NCBI GenBank assembly: GCA_030789695.1
Contig: CM061140.1
Location: forward strand, 86,614,422-86,678,421
DNA from: Scilla litardierei
Lineage: Eukaryota > Streptophyta > Magnoliopsida > Asparagales > Asparagaceae
Direction of reading: 5' to 3'
DNA length: 64,000 nucleotides
The notes under the pieces are model-generated. The model saw only the letters and a list, made by a program, of their open reading frames with translations. It ran no database searches and had not been told where the DNA came from. Positions 32,024 to 45,482 of this stretch are shown piece by piece (the stretch's first letter is position 1; the number at the start of each line of letters is the position of its first letter). Position numbers and translations under genes: made by a program.

Positions 32024-34369
32024 GTATTTTTGTCTGGAATACAAGGGGTCTTAATAACCCCATTCGTAGAAGAGACCTGAGGGATAGACTTAATATATTA
32101 AAGCCATCTGTGGTCATACTACTTGAGACTAAATTGAAAGAAGAAGTAGGGAAATGGAGATCGTGTTTTCCTAAAAATTGGTAATTTTTTAATAATTTTG
32201 GGGCACATCCAGGTTGACGTATTTTGATGGGCCTAGATGAATCTATTTGGCATGCATCTCTACTAACATTATCTAGCCAGCACATTACTCTCCGGTGTAT
32301 AAATGAGGGAGGACTTTCTGTTATAATCATGGGGATTTATGGATCTAATTTACGGAGTGAGCGCAATCTCCTATGGAAGTCTATGGAGGCGGATGCGAAC
32401 ATGTGTGTTGGGGAAGCCTGGCTCCTGGGGGGAGACTTCAACTGTATCAGATATCTCAAGGAGAAGAAAGGAGGGAGGCGATGTGATCTCAGTGTCCTGG
32501 ATGAATTTAATAGTTGCTTAGTCAAATGCTCTCTGGGTGATATTAAATGTATAGGGCAACCTATGAGTTGGTGCAATAGGCGGATCGGGAGTGGTCGGAT
32601 TGCAGCAAGACTGGACAGGATGCTATGTAATTCGCTTTGGGTAGATTTGCTACCAGATTCTTTTGTGGAATATTTGGACCCCCTTACTAGCGATCACTCT
32701 CCAATGCTGATTAATACGCATTCCAAGGTACAAAACTATCCGAAGCCATTCAAATTTTTTAATTCATGGATTAATTGGGCAGGATATAGAGAGCTTCTGG
32801 ATTTGTCTTGGGGCAACCTTGTGGAGGGGTCGGCCATGTACAGGACTCATATTAAATTGCGAAATTTGAGAAATGAGCTCCAAGGTTGGGCAAAAAGGCA
32901 GAGTGCGGCACATGACATTGCGGTTTGCAAAGATAAGCTGATGGAAATAAGGAACATGCCTAGATTAAACTCGGATATTAATCTGCAATCCCGAGAGAAA
33001 GAGCTTGCTTCCAACCTAGCAAAATATATTGGATTTGAAGAGGATATGCTAAGGCAAAAGAGCAGGCAGGATTGGCTAAAACTGGGTGACACTAACTCCA
33101 AGTTCTTCTACACTGTAATGAAAGCCAGACAGAGTCACAATAATATTGGCCACTTGGTGGATAGTTCTGGAAATTGTAATACTACTTATGATGACCTTAG
33201 AACCAGTGCCCCGGCTTTTTATAAATCTTTATATTCTCAGACAAGATACTGGAATGTTTTTCCAAAGCTGGTCACCAAGCGTATTCTGACACCTGAGGCT
33301 GCTTCCTGGCTGGAACGAGATGTCTCCAGGGAGGAGGTTAAGGAGGCTGTCTTTCAAATAGGGGTGGATAAATCCCCTGGGCCAGATGGTTTCAACGCTT
33401 TCTTCTACCAGAATGCATGGAGCACGATAGGTAATGATGTTACTGATGCAACTCTCTCTTTCTTCAGATCAGGCTCCCTTATGCACCCTATAAATCATAC
33501 TTTTCTCACATTGGTACCTAAAAAGACGGCGGCCTCAAGTTTGAGTGATTACAGACCAATAGCCTGCTGTAACGTGCTTTATAAAGTGCTTAGCAAAATT
33601 ATTTGTAACAGGCTAAAGTTGGTTATTCACGAACTTATATCCCCTAACCAATCCGCATTCTTAAAAGGAAGATTGCTTTCTGATTGCGCTTTGCTGGCAC
33701 ATGAACAAATTCGTGATTTCAGCAACCCTATGGGTGCCAGAGCGTGTCTCAAACTTGATTTAAGGAAGGCTTTCGACAGTGTTAATCGGGAATTTATCTA
33801 CTTCATCCTTCACCGTCTGGGTTTTAGCAGGAAATTTGTATCTTGTATTAAAGAGTGCATTTCGACCCCCACATTCTCTGTAATGGTCAATGGTTCCCCT
33901 GCTGGCTATTTTGAAGGCAACAGAGGCATCAGACAAGGTGATCCTCTCTCCCCATATCTCTTTGTTATCACTATGGAGGCGTTTTCATTACTTGTTGAAA
34001 AATCCCTATTAATGCGTACTATCCACCCCTTGAGAAGGTCAGGGTCGATATCACATCTGCTATTTGCAGATGATTTACTCCTCTTTTATCGGGCCAACAA
34101 GCATACATTCCAAGGTTTAAAAACATTACTTGTAGATTTCACTAATCTCACAGGTTTGGATATAAACTGGAATAAAAGCACATCTATTTTCAGTAAAGGC
34201 ACTAAGAATCCAGCTGAGCTAGCTAGTCTCCTTGGGATTAGCCTTGGTCACTCTATTACCACGTACCTTGGCTTGCCCCTTTCAACCAGGTACCCGAAAC
34301 CTTCTATGTATAACAGGCTGATTGACAAATGCAAGAAGAGGATTATGGGATAGACGTATTCCTTGCTAT
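32020..34369 (+). pseudogene. LINE ORF2, endonuclease and reverse transcriptase, first part
   Basis: Starts MSIFVWNTRGLNN, the usual opening of the apurinic-type endonuclease of plant L1 elements. Other endonuclease motifs include LGGDFNC near 32436 and SDHSPM near 32690. The RT region has SPGPDGFNAFFY, SDYRPIACCNVLYK, LDLRKAFDSV, GIRQGDPLSPYLF and the catalytic FADD near 34070. In-frame stops are at 32182-32184, 32215-32217 and 34351-34353. All three are single codons in an otherwise continuous frame, so decay is modest. The gene continues at 44067. Confidence 0.9.
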
Positions 34370-37300
34370 TGTAACGCCCCGATTCCCAAAAGACCGAAAG
34401 CGAGAGCGTTACACGGCCCGCTTGAACTGGAGCGGTGAAGCTCAAGTCCAATAAGCGTCTGTGATAAAAACACAGAAGAGGTCCTTGCATTTGCGTATCA
34501 AAACAATCAGAACGTTCAAAGATAAATGCCACATCCAGATATATATAATGCGTATACGAAATTACAAGACAAGCCACAGCAGGGCCAAAAAGAACTACAA
34601 CGACACACTAATCATACTACAAGGAACTAAACTAAAACTCATAGCAGTGACGAAGGCCCTATTCATCCGCAGAAAGCGGCTCGGCGTCTACGACCAACTC
34701 TGGCTCTCTGAGACAGGCGTCACGTACGAATCCTCCGGGTACTCAGGCACTGAATCTGACATACATCCACAATCAATGAATGTATGTCAGCAAGGTCTGC
34801 AAGGAAAGATTAGCATCCCAAGGCAAGATGTACAAATAATATGAAATTTAGAAGCATTTAATATTTCGAAATGAAACGACTGCAGCAATTTAACGATTAA
34901 CAATTTCGGAGCAGAAAGAAATAATCCTAGCATGCAGTTCTAGTCGATGGCAAGTTTAAAAATTAGATTCTCTGAGTTTGTTAGCATTCCAATATTCACG
35001 ATGACCAAGTTAGCGTTACAAAGACCATGTCAAGACTTCGCATCTAATCTAGGGTTCTCGCCTTTAGGTCGTGATGAGAAGGTCGTTCCTCTCACGGGGG
35101 CTTACCGTGATTGACACTAACCCACCGCGTCGGGTGGTGCTCTTGAGGAGAGTACCTTTCATACGCCCAGTGGCCGCTCAACCCTAACCCCACCCAAAAG
35201 TTTTGCCGGAATACGAGCCGGCCTAGTCGACTCACACGACATCACGAAAGTCACGAATTCGCCTTCGAGGCGCACGATCTCACGATGTCCATATAGTTAA
35301 TCATGTCAGGACTCACTGAATTTCATTGTTATCAATATTAGTGTTTTATGGTGACAGTTCTGCAAAACGGAAACGGGTCGAACGACCGGTTCCGTAATTT
35401 CAAATAATGACGATTTTGTCTTTTTTGTTCAACTTGCTACAGAAACAATTTCTTTCTCTAGTTGTTTAAATTGGGGATATATCGTATGATATACCGTTGG
35501 ATCCCAATTTTCGTCCTAGTCATTATGGTGTCAGTTTTGTGCGTCGTTTCACATCTAAATTTTAAGTTACACAGCAAAACAGGAAGGCGGCGTAAACGTG
35601 CCGAAACTTCTAAAAATCATAACAAATTATATACTTGCCTGTTTTTGACGTTCTTGGTGTCGTTGGGATCGTACGAATGGCACAGACGTATCTGTGTCAA
35701 TAGATTGGGTATTAAGCTAAAGGAGTTTTTACCGATAAACATTTACAACTAACATCCATTTTTAAACTTACTAAGGCTAACACATAAGTTGTATTATTAC
35801 TGTAGCATTGTTTATAATAAAGAGTTAGCTATATAAATAATCCTTAAGTCTCACATTTATTTATAGTGGTACTGTTTTATGAAAAATAACAAAAGCTCAT
35901 ATCCATATGTATTTAGGTCATTAGCTAAGGGTATTGGCTTTAATGGAATTAACTTTATACAACTAACACCAATAGATTAATATGATACTAACTGTTTTTT
36001 TTTATCATCAACCTACTGTTCACAAGAATGGCTCACTCACCGTGTGTGTTCTCCCTCGCATCATTTGTAGGTGGAGGCGGCACGGCTTGGGATGGCGACC
36101 GTGGCACAGCGGCGAAGACGATAGAATGCAATGACTGCGATGAATTCCGGTGTGCAGCGCTGCCGTGGGATGGTGTCGCGAGCCGCTGGGTGGTTCCGCA
36201 GGTGGCGCCGGAGGCTGCAGTTGGGGGGCGCCGGTGAGGGTTCCAAGGTGGCCCAGAAGACAAGGGCAGTGCGCGCGATGGATGGCAGTGAGGCACCGGC
36301 GACGCCTCTGGCGGCATGTCGGACGTAGAGGACGGTGGCGTGGGTGCGTCGCGGTTGCCGTCGAAATGACCGTCGAAGGGTGGAGCTCTGGGTGCCGCGA
36401 GGGAGAAGATACGGCCGCTTGCGTGGTTTCCTGGGCGTGGGGGTTGGTGAGCGGAGAAACGAGGTCGGGGCTGCTGTGTTGTCTTGCGAGATGGGTGGAA
36501 AGGCGTTGGCGGGGTGTTTCGAAAGTCGCCGGAGGGTATGCACGGGTCCGAGGCGAAACCGAGAATGAGGGCGGGTTGTACGTAGAAGGGGCGAGGGCGG
36601 TGGGTCTGTGGGTGGTTGGATCGGGGAGGAGGGCGCGGAGGAAAGAGGCCGGGCTTGCGAGCTTGTGTTGGCGTGGAGAGGATGTGGCCGTTGCGTCCGT
36701 GGAGAAGAAGAGGGGGCGATGGCCATTGCCGCGTGCGTGTGTGGATGAGAGCGGCGTTTTCCTGGGGAGAAACTCGCGAGAGGGGAGATGAGGTTGGGTG
36801 GATGCGGCTGATGTTAGGGCTAGGGTTAGTGTAGATCACCCTAGGGTTACTATTTAAGGAGTAGTAGTAGGGTTAAAATGGGTTTGGTTGCACATCATGT
36901 GAAGAGCTTAAGGGTTCCTCTAGGTTCAATAGGGTGCAGTTGCTAGCCCATTAGGTTTTTTTTAATAATAAAAGTGTAGTAGGGTGAAGAGTTTTACCCT
37001 TGGGTTTATTATTAAGAAATAGGGTATGCTGGCTACAAATGTGTAGCACTTGTTCATAGGTTGTTTGGGTTGCAGTGCTAGTATTAGGTGTTTGTTTGTA
37101 TAAGGATGATAGCATTTCAAGGGTAGCCGTGAATGTTGGGTCATAGGCTACCTTAGGGTTTAATATTAGTCTATAGGGTTTTATGAAGTTGTTTGCCTAG
37201 GGTATAGGCTGATGTCTCTTGGTGTTGGCCTAGGGTCTAGGTTTAATCTGTGTTGCATTTGTCCTCCTTTTTTTGATGATAAATGTGCGTGTGCTTCATT

Positions 37301-37793
37301 TGGATGTGCGGCCTAGTGCAAAACGTGGGCTAGGGTTCAATAGGAATGGGATTTATATTAGGAAGTATTTTTGAAAAAAGATCAATGGGGTTTTAATGGG
37401 TATAATCAAGGAAAATAGATAGCTAGCAAATAAGTTTAAATGGGTTTTATAAGGAAGGAAATAATGTTTTTAACTAATTTAAATCAAAGGGATTAATAGC
37501 AATTCAACTTAGTTTAATGGGGTTTTAAAAAGCAATATTTGAAATTCGAATTTTAAATTTTATAAGTTGGAAATTATTAAATATGAGGTACAAAGAGATA
37601 ATAGTAATAATAATAAGAATAACAATAATAATAATGATAAGAAATAAAATTAACTACGGCTAAAAATAAATATATGAATAATTAACATGGAAAAATTTGC
37701 CCGTGTACGTGGACGGATACGCCTAATACGGATACGGGCGAAAAATCATTAGAGAAATACAGATAATATCACCGATGAGAACCAGTCGTTACA
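34370..37793 (-). repeat. 3' LTR of the LARD-like element
   Basis: 3424 bp, nearly identical to 40639-44061. It has a TATA-like TTAAATAG (minus strand CTATTTAA, near 36851) and a GC-rich half (36030-36840), then an AT-rich half. A Pro/Ser/Arg-rich frame of 268 codons (36839-36033, minus) stays open but resembles no known protein. Confidence 0.9.
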
Positions 37794-37806
37794 TCCTACC
37801 CACCTT
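37794..37806 (-). other. Polypurine tract of the LARD-like element
   Basis: The minus strand reads AAGGTGGGTAGGA directly before the TG of the LTR. It fixes the element's direction. Confidence 0.65.
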
Positions 37807-40638
37807 AGGATAAAGTCCGTCCTCGGACTTTCTAACATATTTAGTCACTCTAGTAACTACCACAATCATATCACATTATAATTTAAACCAGGTATAGTCA
37901 TTACAAGTGCTTATATATACACTAGGTAGCCAAACATTAACACTACTAACATGTATTTATTCACGCACACTATACTCTTATATCTATTATAGCCAGTCAA
38001 ATTCATACAAGTATTTCAATCATTCATATAGTCACGTACAACCTTATATAGATATTAAACACTTACTACATACCATGGTACACACATTTACAAATAAATA
38101 AGTAGTTCACACCAACAACTGTCGCCATAGGACTTACGTAAATATAACTACCTACGAACAAACAATATGAGTATACTACTCCCTAATATCTCTTAGTATA
38201 TATATATCCAATACCAAACACATCAACACATGTAGTCACACCATACCATTATTAAATCGTGTTTACTATATCTAATATACATTCACCACTACTATAATTT
38301 CACAATTATATAGTCATTCAAATGCATGCAATTATTTCACCATATATTCACATCACATACGGTCCTATAACTATACTCACGATACGCCACTCATACCATA
38401 GTCACCAATACATATATCTAAGCACATACTTACACGTTCATGGTGCACACCCACACACGTTAACATTTCATTCATATATACCAATCATGCCTCTATATAC
38501 TCAGCACATCCGCACACCTAGTTTAGCTAGCACACATACATTCACCCAGGCAATTCCTTGGTAAATAACTATACCACAAGACCAACACTTATAGCTATAC
38601 ACTGGTATAGCGACCCACAATCATGTGCGTAGCACATCCAGGCACAAACAATCATATCACAATACATACATCGTCTTGTAGGGGCAATTATAACAATTCT
38701 ACTATATATAAAACACACTTGTTCATACAATATAGATTTATACACACACCTATAACTAACCACATACATATACACGCACGAGTACACGCCAGACATTCTG
38801 ACATATAAATCACACAATAAATCTGTACACACAACTATACATACACTTATTATCATTACGCCTAACACGTACATAACTGTACTAGCATAAAATTACAACC
38901 ATTAACAAGTACTGTTAAGATACATATACTTCTAGTAACTAGCCGAAACTAAATCAATCACGCTTAGATATTCCTATAGTGATACAGCTAATCGCTCGCC
39001 TAAGTATAACGCTTACTACCCTATACTCGAATATATACATACATATCACAAGTCACCGTACATGCACATACGACACCATAGACAATCACACCATACTAAT
39101 ATACTAAGGGTAAGCATACTTATACATAGGTGGTACTCAGAGATTCTCACACACAGGTTCACATTCAGTATCTATATACATGCACAATAACAACACCACA
39201 ATCAATGTTAAACGTCTCATTAAGCAATGATAAGCTCTAAAGTGATAACTAAGCAAGTGTAGGATTCAGAGTTGAATGATGCAACGAACTAATGTTGGAA
39301 AGGACGGTTCAGGAGGTGGTATGGATAAGAAAGTAGTCGGTTGTGTGATATAAAATATTTATGAATAATTAAATAATTAAAAGATAAGGATATGTATAAA
39401 AAGAAAAATGACATCGTTATAATTTATGTAAAATAGCAAGCGTACAGTATGAGTTAAAGCGTAAAATGTGATTAGTCGAATAATAGGTGAAGAGTAATAT
39501 GATCATAGGGTTGTAGTGCTTGTTTTGCAAATGGAAATAGGTTTGTAAAATTTTTTTATATATAAGAAATACAAAGACAAAGATTATAAGACTGATACGT
39601 AAGATTTTGAAGTTCTATTTAACTTAGGAAAGTTTTTTTTAAGTATGTATGTATGACTGTTTTGAAATACGTTAGTAAGAAAGGAGATGATATTTGAACT
39701 AGCGAGATAGAAATGAAGGTTTTTTTAAGGAGTTCATTATATGAGGAAAATAGAGTAGCTATACAAGGATAGGTGAAATAGAGGTGCGGAAGATGTATGT
39801 TAGAAAATCACTATAAGGTAGTAACTAATGGTCGTGTCCGAAGAGTTTCAATTTCATGGTTAGGTTTAAGCCGACTGAAGTGTAGAAAATTTAAGTAAAA
39901 ATTTTCGAAAGGATTTTAAACTTAGAGAAGAATTCAATAAAAGGAATAGTGAAAAAATACTGTTTAAAAGACCCTGGATCTGCGAGATGGCGGACCTGAA
40001 GAGTTTATGTGTATCGGGGACAAGAAATAGGTTTGACTGTCAAAACGTAAGGACGACTAAGAAGTGACGCCATGAATACGCTACGATGGCTTTCTGCGAT
40101 CATTAACATGGAAGTGCAATGATTAGAAAATAATAAAGTCAGGGGAAATAATCATTGGGTCGACTAATGTTTAGCACTAAGGTTCATCAACGAACTAGAC
40201 TACGATAGGAAAACCAAAGTATGCGTTCGTTGAGGATCGCGATCGAGATCTTATCTATAAATCTGGAATATTTAACGCTTCGAAGTCTACTCATGCAGGA
40301 GTCTCAGGTTCGACTTGCACGGTGACGATCGCTACGTTCGGTTGGGCCCAAGGTTCGATAAATCTAAGCGAATGACTAATGAAGCTAATACGATCAGAGA
40401 AAAGCTAGGGTGACTCCTAAGATTATAATACGAAGTTGTGGCAAAGGTGTCTAACTAATGAGCACAAGCATCTAACTAAATCTTCCTATCATCCTGACAT
40501 TGGGTTCCTATCGTGCTGAGACAAGGCATTCGAGTAATTTCGCGTACGAACTAATTCTGGACGTTTTGGCTAATGAAAAGTGTTCTCATTGTTCTGAATT
40601 TCGCAGTTGCATGACCTGCATGGGCCACCACTAAAACC
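37807..40638 (-). other. Non-coding interior of the LARD-like element
   Basis: No reading frame resembles gag or pol. The right part of the interior (39240-40630) is AT-rich and unstructured. The left part (37850-39230) is strongly CA/TA-rich on the plus strand with many short ATACAC-type runs. Confidence 0.7.
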
Positions 40639-43600
40639 TGTAACACCCCGCTTCCCAAAAGACCGGAAGCGAGAGCGTTACACGGCCCGCTTGAACTGGA
40701 GCGGTGAAGCTCAAGTCTAATAAGCGTCTGTGATAAAAACACAGAAGAGGTCCTTGCATTTGCGTATCAGAACAATCAGAACGTTCAAAGATAAATGCCA
40801 CATCCAGATATATATAATGCGTATACGAAATTACAAGACAAGCCACAGCAGGGCCAAAAAGAACTACAACGACACACTAATCCTACTACAAGGAACTAAA
40901 CTGAAACTCATAGCAGTGACGAAGGCCCTATTCTTCCACAGAAAGCGGCTCGGCGTCTACGACCAACTCTGGCTCTCTGAGACAGGCGTCACGTACGAAT
41001 CCTCCGGGTACTCAGGCACTGAATCTGACATACATCCACAATCAATGAATGTATGTCAGCAAGGTCTGCAAGGAAAGATTAGCATCCCAAGGCAAGATGT
41101 ACAAATAATATGAAATTTAGAAGCATTTAATATTTCGAAATGAAACGACTGCAGCAATTTAACGATTAACAATTTCGGAGCAGAAAGAAATAATCCTAGC
41201 ATGCAGTTCTAGTCGATGGCAAGTTTAAAAATTAGATTCTCTGAGTTTGTTAGCATTCCAATATTCACGATGACCAAGTTAGCGTTACAAAGACCATGTC
41301 AAGACTTCACATCTAATCTAGGGTTCTCGCCTTTAGGTCGTGATGAGAAGGTCGTTCCTCTCACGGGGGCTTACCGTGATTGACACTAACCCACCGCGTC
41401 GGGTGGTGCTCTTGAGGAGAGTACCTTTCATACGCCCAGTGGCCGCTCAACCCTAACCCCACCCAAAAGTTTTGCCGGAACACGAGCCGGCCTAGTCGAC
41501 TCACACGACATCACGAAAGTCACGAATTCGCCTTCGAGGCGCACGATCTCACGATGTCCATATAGTTAATCATGTCAGGACTCATTGAATTTCATTGTTA
41601 TCAATATTAGTGTTTTATGGTGACAGTTCTGCAAAACGGAAACGGGTCGAACGACCGGTTCCGTAATTTCAAATAATGACGATTTTGTCCTTTTTGTTCA
41701 ACTTGCTACAGAAACAATTTCTTTCTCTAGTTGTTTAAATTGGGGATATATCGTATGATATACCGTTGAATCCCAATTTTCGTCCTAGTCATTATGGTGT
41801 CAGTTTTGTGCGTCGTTTCACATCTAAATTTTAAGTTACACAGCAAAACAGGAAGGCGGCGTAAACGTGCCGAAACTTCTAAAAATCATAACAAATTATA
41901 TACTTGCCTGTTTTTGACGTTCTTGGTGTCGTTGGGATCGTACGAACGGCACGGACGTATCTGTGTCAATAGATTGGGTATTAAGCTAAAGGAGTTTTTA
42001 CCGATAAACATTTACAACTAACATCCATTTTTAAACTAACTAACGCTAACACATAAGCTGTATTATTACTGTAGCATTGTTTATAATAAAGAGTTAGCTA
42101 TATAAATAATCCTTAAGTCTCACATTTATTTATAGTGGTACTGTTTTATGCAAAATAACAAAAGCTCATATCCATATGTATTTAGGTCATTAGCTAAGGG
42201 TATTGGCTTTAATGGAATTAACTTTATACAACTAACACCAATAGATTAATATGATACTAACTGTTTTTTTTATCATCAACCTACTGTTCACAAGAATGGC
42301 TCACTCACCGTGTGTGTTCTCCCTCGCGTCATTTGTAGGTGGAGGCGGCACGGCTTGGGATGGCGACCGTGGCACAGCGGCGAAGACGATAGAATGCAAT
42401 GACTGCGACGAATTCCGCTGTGCAGCGCTGCCGTGGGATGGTGTCGCGAGCCGCTGGGTGGTTCCGCAGGTGGCGCCGGAGGCTGCAGTTGGGGGGCGCC
42501 GGTGAGGGTTCCAAGGTGGCCCAGAAGACGAGGGCAGTGCGCGTGATGGATGGCAGCGAGGCACCGGCGACGCCTCTGGCGGCATGTCGGACGTAGAGGG
42601 CGGTGGCGTGGGTGCGTCGCGGTTGCCGTCGAACTGACCGTCGAAGGGTGGAGCTCTGGGCGCCGTGAGGGAGAAGATACGGCCGCTTGCGTGGTTTCCT
42701 GGGCGTGGGGGTTGGTGAGCGGAGAAACAAGGTCGGGGCTGCTGTGTTGTCTTGCGAGATGGGTGGAAAGGCATTGGCGGGGTGTTTCGAAATTCGTCGG
42801 AGGGTGTGCACGGGTCCGAGGTGAAACCGAGAATGAGGGCGGGTTGTACGTAGAAGGGGCGAGGGCGGTGGGTCTGTGGGTGGTTGGATCGGGGAGGAGG
42901 GCGCGGAGGAAAGAGGCCGGGCTTACGAGCTTGTGTTGGCGTGGAGAGGATGTGGCTGCGTCCGTGGAGAAGAAGAGGGCGCAATGGCCATTGCCGCGTG
43001 CGTGTGTGGATGAGAGCGGCGTTTTCCTGGGGAGAAACTCGCGAGAGGGGAGATGAGGTTGGGTGGAGGCGGCTGATGTTAGGGCTAGGGTTAGTGTAGA
43101 TCACCCTAGGGTTACTATTTAAGGAGTAGTAGTAGGGTTAAAATGGGTTTGGTTGCACAGCATGTGAAGAGCTTAAGGGTTCCTCTAGGTTCAATAGGGT
43201 GCAGTTACTAGCCTATTAGGTTTTTTTTAATAATAAAAGTGTAGTAGGGTGAAGAGTTTTACCCTTGGGTTTATTATTAAGAAATAGGGTATGCTGGCTA
43301 CAAATGTGTAGCACTTGTTCATAGGTTGTTTGGGTTGCAGTGCTAGTAGTAGGTGTTTGTTTGTATAAGGATGATAGCATTTCAAGGGCAGCACGTGAAT
43401 GTTGGGTCATAGGCTACCTTAGGGTTTAATATTAGTCTATTGGGTTTTATGAAGTTGTTTGCCTAGGGTATAGGCTGATGTCTCTTGGTGTTGGCCTAGG
43501 GTCTAGGTTTAATCTGTGTTGCATTTGTCGTCCTTTTTTTGATGATAACTGTGTGCGTGTGCTTCATTTGGATGTGCGGCCTAGTGCAAAACGTGGGCTA

Positions 43601-44061
43601 GGGTTCAATAGGAATGGGATTTATATTAGGAAGTATTTTTGAAAAAAGATCAATGGGGTTTTAATGGGTATAATCGAGGAAAATAGATAGCTAGCAAATA
43701 AGTTTAAATGGGTTTTATAAGGAAGGAAATAATGTTTTTAACTAATTTAAATCAAAGGGATTAATAGCAATTCAACTTAGTTTAATGGGGTTTTAAAAAG
43801 CAAGATTTGAAATTCGAATTTTAAATTTTATAAGTTGGAAATTATTAAATATGAGGTACAAAGAGATAATAGTAATAATAATAATAATGACAATAATAAT
43901 AATGATAAGAAATAAAATTAACTACGGCTAAATATAAATATATGAATAATTAACATGGAAAAATTTGCCCGTGCACGTGGACGGATACGCCTAATACGGA
44001 TACGGGCGAAAAATCAGTAGAGAAATACAGATAATATCACCGATGAGAACCAGTCGTTACA
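40639..44061 (-). repeat. 5' LTR of the LARD-like element
   Basis: 3423 bp, from TGTAACACCCC to CGTTACA. It differs from the other LTR by scattered substitutions and small indels, denser in the first 320 bases. The 267-codon Pro-rich frame (43104-42301, minus) is also open here despite a small in-frame indel. Confidence 0.9.
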
Positions 44062-44066
44062 GCTAT

Positions 44067-45180
44067 CAATAGCGGGACGGATAGAGCTGGTGAGATCTGT
44101 CATCTATGGCATGATCACCTTTTGGATGTAGGTTTATCGTATACCTAAATCTGTTCTACGAGCTATCACATCTATATGCAGGAATTATATTTGGGGTTCA
44201 TCTCGTATTTGGAGCTGGAAAGATATGTGTACCCCTAAGGAGGAGGGGGGAGTGGGTTTACGTCTACTATCTGACATCAATTATGCAGCAGGGGTTCGTC
44301 TCACATGGCGAATGCTATCTACTGAGAGCCTTTGGGCAACATACATGCGTAACAATTATAGGGATTCTACAAGGCTGTATTCTGCTGAAGGGAAAGCGTC
44401 ACATTCTGGAACCTGGAAATTCATCTTGCACTGTCGTCAATTTACTAAGCACCTTATAAAGAGACAGGTTCGAGACGGTGCTTCCACCTTATTTTGGTTG
44501 GATAACTAGTTGCCGTGTGGCCCCCTTATTGATCTCCAAGATGTATCGATGACGCTCGTAACAAGTTGGTAGCAGAATATTGGACGGGAGATGGCTGGAA
44601 TGAAAATCCAGAGATCAACATGTTTCGGCCTCTACTAAATCAAATCACCCTATGCGCAGGTCCAGATACGTGGTCTTGGTTTTCCAGCGGAAGCAAATTA
44701 GCAAGCCAATTTAATTTCTCGGATGCATGGGAGTTCGTGAGGTGCAAAAGACCCAAGTTCAAATACTGTAAGTTGGTTTGGCATGCCTACCGAGTACCAA
44801 AAATGTCACTATGTCTCCTCCGCGCGCTTCAAGGTAAGCTATTAACTCGAGATTACCTACAAAAATGGGGTATTCAATCTGATACAAATTGTGTGTTGTG
44901 TACGACTGAGGAAGAGAATATCAACCACATTTTCTTCGAATGTGACTATACAAGCTATATCCTCCGAAGGAGTCTCCTTAAATTGGGTGTATCTGACCCC
45001 ATTACTCCCCAACTCGATAAGGTTGGAGACTACTTCTTACTGCATTTTGATACTAAAGATACTATTAGTACGCTAGCAAAGACTGTACTAGCGGCTATTG
45101 TTTGGCATGCCTGGAAGGAAAGAAATATAAGAATTTTTGAGGAACTAAAAAAACAAAGACCGCTCTTTTTGAAGAAATAG
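44067..45180 (+). pseudogene. LINE ORF2, RT tail and zf-RVT domain
   Basis: The RT thumb region has NYIWGSS and KEEGGVGLR. After a stop near 44508 and a frame change before 44566, the zinc-binding reverse transcriptase (zf-RVT) domain follows: KYCKLVWHAYRVPK, LLTRDYLQKWGI, CVLCTTEEENINHIFFEC. A further stop lies near 44130. The zf-RVT Cys/His set is visible (CVLC, H, C). The terminal stop is at 45178-45180. Confidence 0.85.
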
Positions 45181-45430
45181 CTTCTGAATCAGAATACTCC
45201 TAAGAGACCAAGATGCCACCACTTTTGATGACAGGCGGGCCATGGAGCAATGGGATCTTAGGTATGCAGGATAATGTCAGTGTTCGAAATTTTTTATTTG
45301 ATGCAGGGGAGGAAATGTTAGTGGAGGGTGACGGCGCTTGTGCCATATCCTCTCCCCAACATGACCTTCTCTAGCATCACCAATTGTATTCCTTGTACAT
45401 TTTTAGTTGCAATAAAGACATACACTAACT

Positions 45431-45434
<4 letters not shown>
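44067..45434 (+). mobile_element. L1-type plant LINE, 3' portion
   Basis: Resumes in the same frame as 34369 directly after the GCTAT duplication. It encodes the RT C-terminal region, a zf-RVT domain and a 3' UTR ending in AATAAAGACAT before an (AT)n run at 45435-45480. No poly(A) tail is seen. Confidence 0.85.

Positions 45435-45480
<46 letters not shown>
45435..45480. repeat. (AT)n microsatellite
   Basis: About 23 AT dinucleotides directly follow the LINE 3' end. It may be the LINE tail or a pre-existing target, because the LINE's 5' end also abuts a TA run (31742-31755). Confidence 0.9.

Positions 45481-45482
<2 letters not shown>

Larger units (their letters stand above)
31757..34369 (+). 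mobile_element. L1-type plant LINE, 5' portion
   Basis: The 5'-truncated element begins in ORF1 next to a TA-rich stretch. It carries the ORF1 tail, then ORF2 with endonuclease and reverse transcriptase. At 34369 it is split by a 9.7-kb LTR element and resumes at 44067 after the target duplication GCTAT. Confidence 0.88.
34370..44061 (-). mobile_element. Non-autonomous LTR element with giant LTRs (LARD-like)
   Basis: Two 3.42-kb LTRs flank a 2.85-kb interior with no gag or pol. The element begins TGTAACG, ends CGTTACA and is flanked by GCTAT duplicated at 34365-34369 and 44062-44066. Orientation is minus because a purine-rich tract (minus-strand AAGGTGGGTAGGA) abuts the LTR at 37794. The upstream CGAGGACG-type sequence resembles the end of chromovirus pol genes of the Tekay/Del type, so a chromovirus parent is plausible. 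No primer site matching a common tRNA was recognised next to the other LTR. Confidence 0.88.

Noticed and set aside
36808..36850. Telomere-like TTAGGG/CTAGGGTTA words in the giant LTR
   Set aside because: Only a few isolated words, not a tandem array. Common in AT-rich plant DNA.
37907..38874. His/Thr/Ile/Tyr-rich frames in the LARD interior
   Set aside because: Low-complexity CA/TA-rich DNA with no family resemblance.
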